Source: Nocardia sp. NBC_01730 (GTDB taxonomy: Bacteria > Actinomycetota > Actinomycetes > Mycobacteriales > Mycobacteriaceae). From it: a stretch of 64,000 bases of DNA. Shown piece after piece: positions 35,825-44,973 of this stretch. Each line of letters starts with the position of its first letter. The first letter of the stretch is position 1. The position numbers and the translations under genes are program-made. The stretch covers positions 1,426,001-1,490,000 of the forward strand of contig NZ_CP109162.1 of NCBI RefSeq assembly GCF_035920445.1, given 5' to 3'. Under the pieces are notes generated by a model. That model saw nothing but the letters and a program-made list of their open reading frames with translations, was not told the DNA's origin and ran no database searches.

Positions 35825-36926
35825 CGCACCGGAAGAAGCCGCATTCCGGGAAAAGCTACGCGGCTGGTTGGCTGGACAGGCCGGGAAGTTTCCGACCTCC
35901 GGTGATGAGTACTGGGCGCGGCAGGGGGAGTGGCATCAGGCGCTCTACCAGGCTGGTTTCTTCGGTCTGTCATGGCCGAAGAAGTTCGGTGGCCATGAGC
36001 GCCCGCCGGTGTACGACGTGATTCTGGACGAGGAATTGGCGCGGGCGAGTGCGCCACCGCGCCCCAGCCTCGGCTACCTGCTCCAAGGGCTCGGCAGGCA
36101 CGGGAGCGCGGAGCTGCAGCAGCGATTCCTGCCCGGGATGATCAACGGAACCGAACGCTGGTGCCAGGGTTTCAGCGAACCCGACGCCGGTTCGGATCTC
36201 GCGTCCCTGAAGACCACGGCAGTCCGGGACGGTGACGACTATGTGGTGCACGGCCACAAGATCTGGACCAGCTACTCGGATGTGGCCGACTGGTGTCTGC
36301 TGCTGGCTCGTACCGAACCGAATGCGCCACGGCACAAGGGGATTTCGGCGTTCGTGATTGCCATGAAGCAGCCCGGTGTCGAGCAGCGACCGCTGCGCAT
36401 GATGAGCGGCGTCACCACCGAATTCGGGCAAGTGCTCTTCGACGGGGCACGCGTGCCGGCCAGCCAGATGGTCGGCGAACCGGGGGTGGGCTGGAAGCTC
36501 GCCATGACCGTGGTCGGGCACGAGCGGGAACCGTCGACGCTCGGGTACTCCGCCCGCTACGGAAAACTGGTGCGACAAATGGCGGCGCGGACCGAGGGCC
36601 CGATGCCGCAGGAGTTGGCCTGGGCGGCAGTGCAATCGGAGATGCTCAGGTTGCATGTGCGGCGACGCCTGTCCGAACAGCTCGACGGTGTCACGCACGG
36701 CCCCGAGGGCTCGCTGGACAAGCTGCTGATGACCTGGGTGGAGCAATCTGTCGGACATGCCGCCTTGGCGGTCGGCGGCACGCGGGACTCGGAGCTGCTC
36801 GGTTCCTACCTGTACAGCCGCGCACAGAGCGTCATGGGTGGCACGTCCCAGATTCAGAAGAACATCATTGCCTCGCGCATTCTCGGATTGGAAGCCAGAT
36901 ATGTACGACCTGCCAGCGGAAATTGA
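35811..36926 (+). CDS. Acyl-CoA dehydrogenase, large partner of second heteromeric pair
   Basis: Acyl-CoA dehydrogenase of 371 residues with complete flavin and substrate motifs: GFSEPDAGSDLASLKTTAVR, HGHKIWTSYSDVADWCLLLA, and C-terminal MGGTSQIQKNIIASRILGLE. It overlaps both neighbours: 14 bases with the small dehydrogenase and 26 bases with the following crotonase. Likely reaction is FAD-dependent desaturation of a branched or ring acyl-CoA, with the small partner. Electron acceptor genes (ETF) are not in the window. Confidence 0.9.
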   Translation: MDFRDAPEEAAFREKLRGWLAGQAGKFPTSGDEYWARQGEWHQALYQAGFFGLSWPKKFGGHERPPVYDVILDEELARASAPPRPSLGYLLQGLGRHGSAELQQRFLPGMINGTERWCQGFSEPDAGSDLASLKTTAVRDGDDYVVHGHKIWTSYSDVADWCLLLARTEPNAPRHKGISAFVIAMKQPGVEQRPLRMMSGVTTEFGQVLFDGARVPASQMVGEPGVGWKLAMTVVGHEREPSTLGYSARYGKLVRQMAARTEGPMPQELAWAAVQSEMLRLHVRRRLSEQLDGVTHGPEGSLDKLLMTWVEQSVGHAALAVGGTRDSELLGSYLYSRAQSVMGGTSQIQKNIIASRILGLEARYVRPASGN

Positions 36927-37668
36927 TGTCCAAGCCGACGGGGTGCTCCGTATCATCACCTTGAACCGGCCCGACGCGCTCAACGCGGTCAATGATGCAC
37001 TGCACTCCGGGCTGGCCGAGTTGTGGCCGCAGCTCAACGCGGACCGAGATGCGCGTGCGGCGGTGCTCACCGGGGCCGGAAAGGCCTTCTCGGCGGGCGG
37101 CGATTTCAGCTATCTCGCCGAATTGGCCAACGATCCGGTGCTGCGGGCAAAAACGATCGCTCACGGACGCGATATCGTCCTCGGCATGGCGCGCTGCCGG
37201 ATCCCGGTCGTGGCGGCGGTCAATGGCCCTGCGGTCGGACTGGGTTGCAGTCTGGTCGCGTTGAGCGATCTGGTGTATATCGCGGAAGAGGCTTATCTGG
37301 CCGATCCGCATGTCCGAGTGGGGCTGGTCGCGGCGGACGGCGGGCCGCTCACCTGGCCGTTGCAGATGAGCCTGCTGCATGCCAAGGAATATGCGCTCAC
37401 CGGCGAGCGCATAACTGCCCAGCGTGCGTGTGAACTCGGCTTGGCCAATCATGTCGCGGCCGATCCGCTGGCCGAAGCGCTGGCGTCCGCCAAGCGCATC
37501 GCGGAACTGCCGCGCCAGGCGGTCGAGGCGACCAAACGGATGCTGAACATGCATATCGAACGCGCCGTCCTGGCCACCCTCGACTACGCCAACGCTGCCG
37601 AGGATCTGTCCTTCCAGACCGATGACTTCCAGCGAAATATCGCCAAACTGACCGCAGTCAAGAAGTGA
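36901..37668 (+). CDS. Enoyl-CoA hydratase/isomerase (crotonase family)
   Basis: Crotonase, 255 residues. ITLNRPDALNAVNDALHSGL near the start, oxyanion-hole segment GAGKAFSAGGDFSYLAELA, VAAVNGPAVGLGCSLVALSD, and the second acidic region ADPHVRVGLVAADGGPLTWP. In the last, an aspartate of GLVAADGG stands where many hydratases use glutamate. ATG at 36901 lies inside the dehydrogenase gene and matches the family start; longer versions are non-conserved. It is the last gene of the ligase-dehydrogenase operon and would hydrate the enoyl-CoA. Confidence 0.88.
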   Translation: MYDLPAEIDVQADGVLRIITLNRPDALNAVNDALHSGLAELWPQLNADRDARAAVLTGAGKAFSAGGDFSYLAELANDPVLRAKTIAHGRDIVLGMARCRIPVVAAVNGPAVGLGCSLVALSDLVYIAEEAYLADPHVRVGLVAADGGPLTWPLQMSLLHAKEYALTGERITAQRACELGLANHVAADPLAEALASAKRIAELPRQAVEATKRMLNMHIERAVLATLDYANAAEDLSFQTDDFQRNIAKLTAVKK

Positions 37669-37698
37669 GCGGGCAATCCACGCGAAATGCATCGCGAT

Positions 37699-37713
37699 GA
37701 GAATGATATTCTC
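37699..37713. promoter_or_regulatory. Operator copy 9
   Basis: GAGAATGATATTCTC, identical to copy 3 at 10116. It lies 36 bases before the HSD10-like SDR start, so the SDR has its own operator although the gene upstream runs in the same direction. Confidence 0.8.
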
Positions 37714-37749
37714 GTCAGACGATAATGCTAATCTCAGGAGAGGGCTGTC

Positions 37750-38514
37750 ATGAATATCAGTGGGTGTTCCGCCATCGTTGTCGGCGGTACGGGCGGCCTC
37801 GGTGAGGCCACCGTGCGCCGTCTGGTCGCGGCCGGGGCGGAGGTCGTCGTCGCCGATGTGGCCGACGACAAGGGTAAGGAGCTGCAGAGCGAACTCGGCA
37901 TCCGGTACGTACATACCGACGCCACCAGTGCGGAGTCGGTCGAGGCTGCCGTTGCCGAAGCAGAAGCCCTTGGGCCGCTTCGGATTTCGGTAGATGCCCA
38001 CGGCGGTCCGGCCAGTGGTGGCCGGCTGGTCGGCAAGGACGGCAGCCCGCTCGGACTGGAGGGCTTCCGCACCACGATCGACTTCTACCTGACAGCGGTG
38101 TTCAATGTCATGCGACTCTCGGCCGCGGCCATAGCTCGATCGGAAGCACTCGACGAGGGCACCCGCGGCGTGATCGTCAATACCGCCTCGATCGCCGCCT
38201 ACGAGGGCCAGATCGGCCAGTTGCCGTACGCGGCGGCCAAGGGCGGCGTGGTTGGCATGACCCTGGTCGCGGCCCGCGACCTGTCCCCGCTCGGGATTCG
38301 GGTGGTCACTATCGCGCCGGGCACCATCAACACCCCCGCCTACGGCAAGGCCGCCGATCAGCTGGAGGAGTACTGGGGCGGGCAGGTTCCGCATCCCAAG
38401 CGAATGGGCCGCTCACCCGAATACGCGCAGCTGGTGCAGTCCATCATCGAGAACGACTACCTCAACGGCGAGGTGATCCGACTCGACGGCGCGCTGCGGT
38501 TCCCGCCGAAATGA
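37750..38514 (+). CDS. HSD10-like short-chain dehydrogenase (3-hydroxyacyl-CoA dehydrogenase type)
   Basis: SDR of 254 residues resembling type 10 17beta-hydroxysteroid/3-hydroxyacyl-CoA dehydrogenases. Nucleotide site AIVVGGTGGLGEATVRRLVA, with aspartate in VVADVADD, active-site serine in IVNTASIAAYEG, then YAAAKGGVVGMTLVAARDLS and the tail EVIRLDGALRFPPK. It would oxidise the 3-hydroxyacyl-CoA made by the crotonases upstream. AGGAG precedes the start. The next SDR overlaps its stop by four bases. The relic at 6340-6612 begins with nearly the same residues. Confidence 0.88.
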   Translation: MNISGCSAIVVGGTGGLGEATVRRLVAAGAEVVVADVADDKGKELQSELGIRYVHTDATSAESVEAAVAEAEALGPLRISVDAHGGPASGGRLVGKDGSPLGLEGFRTTIDFYLTAVFNVMRLSAAAIARSEALDEGTRGVIVNTASIAAYEGQIGQLPYAAAKGGVVGMTLVAARDLSPLGIRVVTIAPGTINTPAYGKAADQLEEYWGGQVPHPKRMGRSPEYAQLVQSIIENDYLNGEVIRLDGALRFPPK

Positions 38515-39180
38515 CCTCGCTCGCAGGAAAAGTGGCGTTCGTCGCCGGTGCCAGCCGCGGTATCGGCGCGGCGGTGGCCGAGCGGCTCGCCCAGGCGGGC
38601 GCCGCCGTCGCGGTCGCCGGCCGCTCGGAACGAGCACCCAAGCTGCCGGGCACAATTCACTCCGTTGCCGGGCGGATCGTGCTCGCAGGCGGTAGAGCGC
38701 TGGCGGTGCCATGCGATGTCACCGACGAGGACTCGGTCGCCGGCGCGGTGGGTGCGACGGTACGAGAATTCGGTGGCATCGACATCCTGATCGCCAACGC
38801 CGGAGTGCTCTGGCTCGGTCCCGTGGAGACAACCCCGCTGCGGCGCTGGCAACTCTGTCTCGATGTCAACCTCACGGGCGTCTTTCTGGTGACGAAGGCG
38901 GTACTCCCGCACCTGCGGGCGCGTGGCGGTGGGTCGATGGTCGCGGTCACCACGAGCGGGGTGGGTACGATCGACCGCGGTGCCAACGCCTATGGGGTGT
39001 CGAAGGCCGCGGCCGAGCGGCTCTCTCTCGGACTGGCCACCGATCTGAAGCCCGACAACATCGCAGTGGGCTGCCTGAGTCCGTCGCGAGTCCTATGTCA
39101 TTCTCGCCGGGCAGGACGCCACCGGTATCACCGGCACGGTCCAACGGTCGGAAATTCTGATTCCGCGGCCACCATCCTGA
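38511..39180 (+). pseudogene. SDR gene with internal deletion
   Basis: A classical SDR start (VAFVAGASRGIGAAVAERLA, IDILIANAGVLWLGPVETTP, and active site YGVSKAAAERLSLGLA) runs normally to GCLSPSR at about 39090. The expected following 50-60 residues are missing, and the conserved tail YVILAGQDATGITGTVQRSE continues at once in another frame and stops at 39178-39180. The frame that starts at 38511 instead reads on to 39362 without homology. This is an out-of-frame internal deletion, not a single-base error. The start overlaps the preceding SDR (ATGA), so it was the second gene of that operon. Confidence 0.82.
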
Positions 39181-39523
39181 CGCTTGTCGGCGATCGAGGG
39201 CCGGTCGGCGGTACGCGCCGGCCCTCGGCCGCCCGGCGTTCAGGTTCCTGGGGCCATCGGGCAAGCAGGGCCGTGAACAGCGGCAGCTCGGCCGTCGTTC
39301 GAATGCCGGGTGCTGCCGTGCACACCGCGGGGACCGCGTTGACGGCCCGATTGGCGGTGTAGCCAGGAGACACCGCGCCCAGTTGATCGAGCGAAATCGG
39401 GAATCGCAGGTCGACATCGAGGGGGGCATCGCCGTCGACGATCACGTGCCAGCCGGTGTCGCGTAGTTCCCAATCTGGGTCGAGGTCGCGAGCGGCACCG
39501 AGCACGCCGATGGCGATCGTCAT
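39128..39523 (-). pseudogene. C-terminal fragment of a DapB-like dihydrodipicolinate-reductase-fold protein
   Basis: The segment LDPDWELRDTGWHVIVDGDA, PLDVDLRFPISLDQLG, SPGYTANRAVNAVPAVCTAA and PGIRTTAELP resembles the C-terminal domain of actinobacterial DapB-like or 2,4-diaminopentanoate-dehydrogenase-like proteins. The N-terminal Rossmann domain is absent and the last 45 residues have no similarity and run antisense through the tail of the SDR pseudogene. An ATG at 39523 exists, but the product would be only part of a fold. Probably a deletion remnant; recognition rests on pattern memory, so confidence is moderate. Confidence 0.6.
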
Positions 39524-39552
39524 CGCGGCCGTCCTCTCAGCTTGTCATCGAC

Positions 39553-40389
39553 TCACGCTGCCCCGGCTCGTCCGGCCAGCTGACGGCGGTCGTCGCGCCG
39601 GTACCGCTGCACGACCGGATCGGCTACCGGCGCCGCAAGGAGCAACTTCTGGGTGTACGGATGCTCCGGCTCCGACGTGACAGCGCCTGTGGGACCGGTT
39701 TCGACGATGTCGCCGCGGTAGAGCACGGTGACGCGATGACTCACGTGCCTGATGACGGCAAGGTCATGGGAGATGAACAGGTAGGCCACGCCGGTGCGGC
39801 GCTGGATGTCGACGAACAGATCGAGCACGCGAGCCTGGGTGGTGAGATCGAGCGCGGAGACTGGTTCGTCGCACACAATGAGTTTCGGTTCGGGTGCGAG
39901 TGCGCGGGCGATGGCGATCCGCTGGCGCTGGCCACCGCTGAACTCTCGCGGCAGCCGCGCGGAGGCATTCTTGGGCAGGCCGACCTGAGCGAGTAATGCG
40001 GACACCCGGGAACGTGCGGTCGTCGGTGCTATCCCCTGCACCGTAAGAGGTTCGCTGAGGATGTCGCCGATGGTGAGGGACGGGTTGAGCGAGCTGTAGG
40101 GATCTTGGAAAACCGCCTGGATGTCTCGGGCGAGTGCGCGGCGGCGCTGCCCGGTCGTGCGGGTTATATCCTTGTCGCGAAATAGGATTCGCCCGTCGCT
40201 CGGTGTCTCGAGGCCGAGTACCGCCCGCCCGATCGTGGTCTTGCCTGATCCGGATTCGCCCACCAGACCAAGGGTTTCGCCGGCGTCTACGGCCAGCGAG
40301 ACGCCGTGCAGCACCTCGAGAGGCCGCGCACGGAACCCCCGGCCGGGAAATGTGACGCGCAGATCGTGTACTTCCAGTAGCGGACTCAT
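39553..40389 (-). CDS. dppF-like: Oligopeptide/dipeptide-type ABC importer ATPase (DppF/OppF-like)
   Basis: Cytoplasmic ATPase, 278 residues. Walker A GLVGESGSGKTTIGRAVLGL near residue 42, Q-loop IQAVFQDPYSSLNPSLTIGD, signature EFSGGQRQRIAIARALA, Walker B LIVCDEPVSALDLTTQ and H-loop LFISHDLAVIRHVSHRV are intact. The C-terminal GDIVETGPTGAVTSEPEHPY is the usual Opp/Dpp tail. ATG at 40389 overlaps the stop of the upstream fused gene; the longer frame is non-conserved. Last gene of a four-gene importer operon. Confidence 0.92.
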   Translation of the reverse strand: MSPLLEVHDLRVTFPGRGFRARPLEVLHGVSLAVDAGETLGLVGESGSGKTTIGRAVLGLETPSDGRILFRDKDITRTTGQRRRALARDIQAVFQDPYSSLNPSLTIGDILSEPLTVQGIAPTTARSRVSALLAQVGLPKNASARLPREFSGGQRQRIAIARALAPEPKLIVCDEPVSALDLTTQARVLDLFVDIQRRTGVAYLFISHDLAVIRHVSHRVTVLYRGDIVETGPTGAVTSEPEHPYTQKLLLAAPVADPVVQRYRRDDRRQLAGRAGAA

Positions 40390-42200
40390 CGCGCCTTCTC
40401 TTCGATAGACGCTGTTTCGGCGCGTTCCTCGGTCACCGTCGCGTTGGCCGGCGGGTCGGAGCGCACCGTGGTTTCGTCGAGAATCGAATTCAGCAGCGTC
40501 TGGGTGTAGTCGTGCTTCGGCGCGGCGAAAACATCGAGCACCGTTCCGGTTTCGACGATCTTGCCCTGGCGCATGACCGCTACTCGATCGCACAGATCGG
40601 CGACGACACCGAAGTTGTGCGTGACGAGCAGAACGGCCATATCCAATCGCTGGCGTAGATCGTGCAGCAGATCGAGGATCTCGGCCTGCACGGTGACATC
40701 GAGGGCGGTCGTCGGTTCGTCGGCGATCAGCACCTTCGGCCGCCCGGCCACCGCGCCGGCAATCAGGACGCGCTGTGCCATACCGCCCGAGATCTGGTGC
40801 GGATAGGAATCGAAAGTGCGTTGCGGATCGGGTATTCTGACCTGGTCGAGCATCGACAGCACTCGCCGCCGGGCATCCCGGCGCTTCATCGAAAGAGCCG
40901 CTCGCACGGCCTCGATCAGTTGCGACCCCACGGTGTAGGACGGGTCAAGATTGGACATTGGCTCCTGCGGCACGTAGGCGATGGATCGACCACGCACGGT
41001 GCGCAGCTCCCGTTCGCTCAGGCCGAGCAGCTCGCGTCCATCGAGTGCGATGGAGCCACGGATGACCACCGCCTCGGCAGGCAGAACACCGAGGGCGGCG
41101 AAAGCCGTTTGTGTCTTCCCTGATCCGGACTCGCCGACCAGACCGAGCGTTTCGCCCGCGCGCAAGGTGAGGCTTACGCCGCTGACCACCTCGTTGAGCT
41201 CACCGGTCGGTGACGGATAGGCGATGGTCAGATCATCGATCGTCAGCAGGCCTGCTGCGGTGGAGACGGTGGCGCCGGTCGGCTCCGCTGCCGGTCGCGC
41301 AGTGGCGGTGATCCGTTGGGGACGCCGAGTGGCGCCCTCCAGGGTGTCGCGCAGGGCATTGCCGAACAGGACCAGCGCCGAGGTCGTCACGCCGAGCAGC
41401 ACGCTCGGCCAGACCAATTGCAGAGGGTCGACATAGAGATTGACGAAGCCCTCGGCGATCATCGCGCCGAAGCTGGGCACTGCGCTGGAGCAGACACTGA
41501 GAAAGGCGAGGCCGGACTGGACGTTGATCGCGGTCGCGGCGAGAAAGGCGGAGACGATGATGACCGGGCCTCGGACCCGGAACAGGATGTGCCGGGCCAG
41601 GATTCGCCGATCCGGCAACCCTGAGACCCGGGCAGCGTCGATGAAGAGCTCGTTCTTCACGCCCAGCACCTGGTTCCGCGTGATGCGGTAGACGCCAGGG
41701 GCAAGCAGCACGCCGAGGATCACCATGCTGGCTCGGTAGTCGCCCTTGGTCACCGGCATAAGCACGATCAGCAACAGCAGGCCGGGAAAGGTCATGAGCA
41801 GGTTGGCAATCCACTCGGTGACACCGCGGATGCGGTCGCTGAAGTAGCCGCCGATCAAACCGGCGCTGACCCCGATCACGAGTGCGATGCCGGCGGCGAT
41901 CAGCGCCGACACCACGCTGGTGTTGATCGAGTGCAGCATGCGCGACAGGATGTCGCGGCCGTCTTTGTCGCCGCCGAGTGGATAGCCGGGCGTGCCGGGA
42001 TCGGCATTGATCGCATCGAGTGAGGCGACATTGGGATCGTGCGCGGTGAGGACCGAGCTGAGCAGGCCGAGTACCACGATGATCAGCAGCAGGCCGACGG
42101 TGGCGATCGCCAGCGGGTCTCTCGACAGCTTGCGCAGCGTCGACGTACGTTTGGCGGTATCGGGTTCCACTGCGGTGACTCGAGCGGAATTCTCGGTCAA
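40386..42200 (-). CDS. dppCD-like fusion: Fused DppC permease and DppD ATPase of an oligopeptide-type importer
   Basis: A 604-residue protein joining two subunits that are normally separate. Residues 1-290 form a DppC-type permease with about six helices (VGLLLIIVVLGLLSSVLTAH, and the DppC mark PLGGDKDGRDILSRMLHSIN). A proline/alanine-rich linker leads to a DppD ATPase with Walker A GLVGESGSGKTQTAFAALGV near 352, signature QISGGMAQRVLIAGAVAG and Walker B VLIADEPTTALDVTVQ. The fusion anchors the ATPase to the membrane. Overlaps by ATGA-type junctions on both sides show one operon. Confidence 0.92.
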   Translation of the reverse strand: MTENSARVTAVEPDTAKRTSTLRKLSRDPLAIATVGLLLIIVVLGLLSSVLTAHDPNVASLDAINADPGTPGYPLGGDKDGRDILSRMLHSINTSVVSALIAAGIALVIGVSAGLIGGYFSDRIRGVTEWIANLLMTFPGLLLLIVLMPVTKGDYRASMVILGVLLAPGVYRITRNQVLGVKNELFIDAARVSGLPDRRILARHILFRVRGPVIIVSAFLAATAINVQSGLAFLSVCSSAVPSFGAMIAEGFVNLYVDPLQLVWPSVLLGVTTSALVLFGNALRDTLEGATRRPQRITATARPAAEPTGATVSTAAGLLTIDDLTIAYPSPTGELNEVVSGVSLTLRAGETLGLVGESGSGKTQTAFAALGVLPAEAVVIRGSIALDGRELLGLSERELRTVRGRSIAYVPQEPMSNLDPSYTVGSQLIEAVRAALSMKRRDARRRVLSMLDQVRIPDPQRTFDSYPHQISGGMAQRVLIAGAVAGRPKVLIADEPTTALDVTVQAEILDLLHDLRQRLDMAVLLVTHNFGVVADLCDRVAVMRQGKIVETGTVLDVFAAPKHDYTQTLLNSILDETTVRSDPPANATVTEERAETASIEEKAR

Positions 42201-43138
42201 TGGACTCTCGCCTTCGGGTTGAGCCAGCCGTTCAGGAGATCGACGACGAGGTTGACACCGACCACCAGCAGTACCGCGAACGCGGTGATGCCCATGATGA
42301 TCGGCACGTCACCCTGCAGGGACGCGCTGAAGGCATAGCTGCCGTATCCGGGCAGCGCAAAGATGTTCTCGATGATGAGCGCGCCGCCGACCATGGTGAT
42401 GAACTCCAGGGACAGCACGGTCAGCGCCGGGCCTGCGGCGTTGCGCAGGGCATGACGAAGCACGATCGATCGAGTGGACAGGCCGCGGGTACGCAGCGTG
42501 CGGATGTAGTCCTTGCGCAATTCGTCGATCATCGCGCCACGCACCTGCGCGGTGAGGCTGGCGATTCCGGCCACCATCAGTGCGAGCACGGGGATGGTGA
42601 TGGTCGCCGCCCACCGGCCGGGGTTCTCGCTGAAGTGCGAGAACCCCGTCGCCGGCAGCCAGTGCAACCGGATCGAGAGCACGTAGACCAGGATGATGGC
42701 CAGCAGCAGGTTCGGCACCAGGAAGCCGACCATCGACAGTGCCTGTGCGCCTCGGTCGATCGCGCCGCCGCGACTGGCCGCGAGCACACCGAGGACAACA
42801 CTGATGACGGCCGTGAGAAAAAGCGCAACGACTACGATCGACAGCGTGACGCTCAACCGAGTGGTGACCGCGGATTCGACCGGCTCGCTGGTGAAATAGG
42901 AGACACCGAAGTCGCCGCGCACGGCGTGTGCTAGCCAATCGGCGTACTGCACGAGTACCGGCCGGTCGAGTCCCATGGCGGCTTTGCGAGCGTCGATCGT
43001 CTCCGGGTTGGCGGCGGGACCGAGCAGGCTCGCGACGACATCGTCGATGGTGAGGCTCAGTAGCAGGTACGTGATCATGGTGACCAGGAATGCGAGGACC
43101 AGGCCCGCACCGAGCCTGCGCAGCGAATACAGGATCAT
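42197..43138 (-). CDS. dppB-like: DppB-type permease of an oligopeptide-type importer
   Basis: Integral membrane protein of 313 residues with six predicted helices. The N-terminal helix LRRLGAGLVLAFLVTMITYL, the extracellular NPETIDARKAAMGLDRPVLV, the ATPase-contact region RGAMIDELRKDYIRTLRTRG and EFITMVGGALIIENIFALPG are typical of DppB. ATG at 43138 is the family start, only 11 bases after the binding-protein stop. It would form the channel with the fused permease-ATPase. Confidence 0.92.
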   Translation of the reverse strand: MILYSLRRLGAGLVLAFLVTMITYLLLSLTIDDVVASLLGPAANPETIDARKAAMGLDRPVLVQYADWLAHAVRGDFGVSYFTSEPVESAVTTRLSVTLSIVVVALFLTAVISVVLGVLAASRGGAIDRGAQALSMVGFLVPNLLLAIILVYVLSIRLHWLPATGFSHFSENPGRWAATITIPVLALMVAGIASLTAQVRGAMIDELRKDYIRTLRTRGLSTRSIVLRHALRNAAGPALTVLSLEFITMVGGALIIENIFALPGYGSYAFSASLQGDVPIIMGITAFAVLLVVGVNLVVDLLNGWLNPKARVH

Positions 43139-43149
43139 CGGCGTGCCGT

Positions 43150-44688
43150 TCAGCCCGTGAGCCCGAACAAACGGATGTTGGAGACGGCCTGCGTTCCGTC
43201 GCCGAGGTAGACGATGCCGTCCTTCGTCATCCAGTGCCGGGAGAGGTCGAACAGCAGTGCGTCCCAAGCGTTCGCGACCAGGAACGCGCTGATCTGCTTC
43301 GCGATGGGTGCGGCCGCCGCCGGGTCCTGCTCGCTGTTGTACCGGTTGACCAAGGCGGTGAGCTTCGGGTCTTCGGTGCGGAACGCGTTGCGGGGACTGT
43401 CGACCTGGAATCGCGACAGCTCACGCGGGTAGGACGTCACGGCCTCGACGTTGAGGTACATCGGGTACTTCTTCGAAGCGAACGCCGAGGTGGACTGTTG
43501 CGACGGAATCGGTTCCCAGGTCACGTTGATCCCGATGGCGGCCAGCGCCTGGGTCACCGTCGGTGTGAAGGGTTTGGCGTAGGGCACCTCGGGAATGGTC
43601 ACCGCGAAGCCGTTCGGATACCCGGCGTCGGACATGAGTCTATTCGCGGCTTCCACGTCGTAGGTGTAGGTCTTTTCGAGTGCGGGATCGTAACCCGGTC
43701 CCTTCGGGTTGAACGGTTGTACTGTCGATTTGCCGGAACCGCGCAGTAGCGTATCGATGATCTTCTGGCGATCGAACGCCTTGTTGATCGCGGTGCGGAC
43801 CCGCAAGTCGCCGAGTGGCGGGAGCAACTCGCCCTTGCGGTCGACCAGAACCAGGGTGGCGAGCGAATTGGCCTGGACGGTGGTCTCCCGGAAGCCGAGG
43901 GCCTTCAGGCGATCAACGTGCACGATCTCGGCGCTGCCCGCATTGACCTCACCCGCCTGTAGCGCGTTGAACGTCGCGGTGCAGTCCTGGAGGACGCGGA
44001 TGTTGACCGTACGGAACGGGTACGCGGCGTTCCAGTGGTCGTCGCGTCGATGGAGCACATAGACCGATCCGTTCACCGTCTGTGCGGTATCGAGGGTGTA
44101 CGGCCCGGAGGCGACCGGATTCAACGCGGTGCGTTCCTGGTTCACCGTCGCAGGGTCGGCGATCACGCCTGCACCCATGGCGAGTGCGGGCAGTAGCCCG
44201 GCGTCCGGGCGCGAGAGCTCCAAGACTACCGTGGTGTCATCTGGAGCCTGCACAGTGCTCACCGTGCTCAGCAGCCCCTGAACCTGTCCCGGGGTTGCCT
44301 TGGTGCGCTCGATGGTGGCCTCGACCGCCGCCGCGTTGACCGGCGCTCCGCTGGTGAAGGTCATCCCGGCGCGCAGCTTCATGGTCAGCGTGCGTGCGTC
44401 GCCGGAGTAGCTCCAACTCTCGGCGGCATTGGGTTGCGGCTTGCCCGTGTTGTCGGTTTGCAGCAACGTGTCGTACAGAGCACTCCAGAGGTAGCCCTGC
44501 TCGGTGTCATCCAGCTGGGCCGGATCGAGCGAGCTCGGTGTGGCCTGGATAGCGACAGTCAGTGTCGTGGTGCCCGGTGCAGCGGATTGTTCGGTACCGC
44601 AGGCGACGAGTGGCGAGAGGGTGACCAGTGCGGCCACGGTGGCGAGCATGCGCACGAGCAACCGTGAGCTGGGCGGTTGACAAAGCAT
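43150..44688 (-). CDS. dppA-like: Oligopeptide-type ABC importer substrate-binding lipoprotein (SBP family 5)
   Basis: Exported solute-binding lipoprotein of 512 residues. Signal peptide with LLVRMLATVAALVTL and lipobox SPLVACG, then AIQATPSSLDPAQLDDTEQG, a family-5 marker, and GYLWSALYDTLLQTDNTGKP. ATG at 44688 follows AAGGAAG; the longer frame is non-conserved. First gene of an importer operon with permease, permease-ATPase fusion and ATPase. No copy of the regulon operator is seen upstream, so it may be regulated separately. Family-5 systems import peptides, but also other solutes; ligand unknown. Confidence 0.92.
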   Translation of the reverse strand: MLCQPPSSRLLVRMLATVAALVTLSPLVACGTEQSAAPGTTTLTVAIQATPSSLDPAQLDDTEQGYLWSALYDTLLQTDNTGKPQPNAAESWSYSGDARTLTMKLRAGMTFTSGAPVNAAAVEATIERTKATPGQVQGLLSTVSTVQAPDDTTVVLELSRPDAGLLPALAMGAGVIADPATVNQERTALNPVASGPYTLDTAQTVNGSVYVLHRRDDHWNAAYPFRTVNIRVLQDCTATFNALQAGEVNAGSAEIVHVDRLKALGFRETTVQANSLATLVLVDRKGELLPPLGDLRVRTAINKAFDRQKIIDTLLRGSGKSTVQPFNPKGPGYDPALEKTYTYDVEAANRLMSDAGYPNGFAVTIPEVPYAKPFTPTVTQALAAIGINVTWEPIPSQQSTSAFASKKYPMYLNVEAVTSYPRELSRFQVDSPRNAFRTEDPKLTALVNRYNSEQDPAAAAPIAKQISAFLVANAWDALLFDLSRHWMTKDGIVYLGDGTQAVSNIRLFGLTG

Positions 44689-44854
44689 AGTCGGACTTCC
44701 TTGTCGTGTGACGTGCGTCAATTTGCCGTCGCCCAGAATGCGAAATGCGATCGGCTGAAGTTCATCCGAAAATGGGGGAGCAGAAGAGAATACGCGGATT
44801 GAAACTCGGTGGCCACGGTCCGTATGGATTCCGGAATTTACCGCAATGCCTATG

Positions 44855-44966
44855 GACGGGCGGGCACGCATGCGAGGCTTGGCCGCGCGATCGTCGGCAC
44901 TCCGAGTCGAGACGGTTCACCGTGTGAACATCGAAGGCCGGATCGGCCTCGTCGCGCCCGCCCGTC
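44855..44966. repeat. Inverted repeat flanking a 90-base loop between operons
   Basis: GACGGGCGGGC at 44855-44865 pairs perfectly with GCCCGCCCGTC at 44956-44966. It lies just after the stop of the small Rieske-linked gene on the minus strand, so it may end that transcript, although the loop is long. The 285-base gap 44689-44973 holds no recognisable gene. Confidence 0.4.
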
Positions 44967-44973
44967 TTAATGG

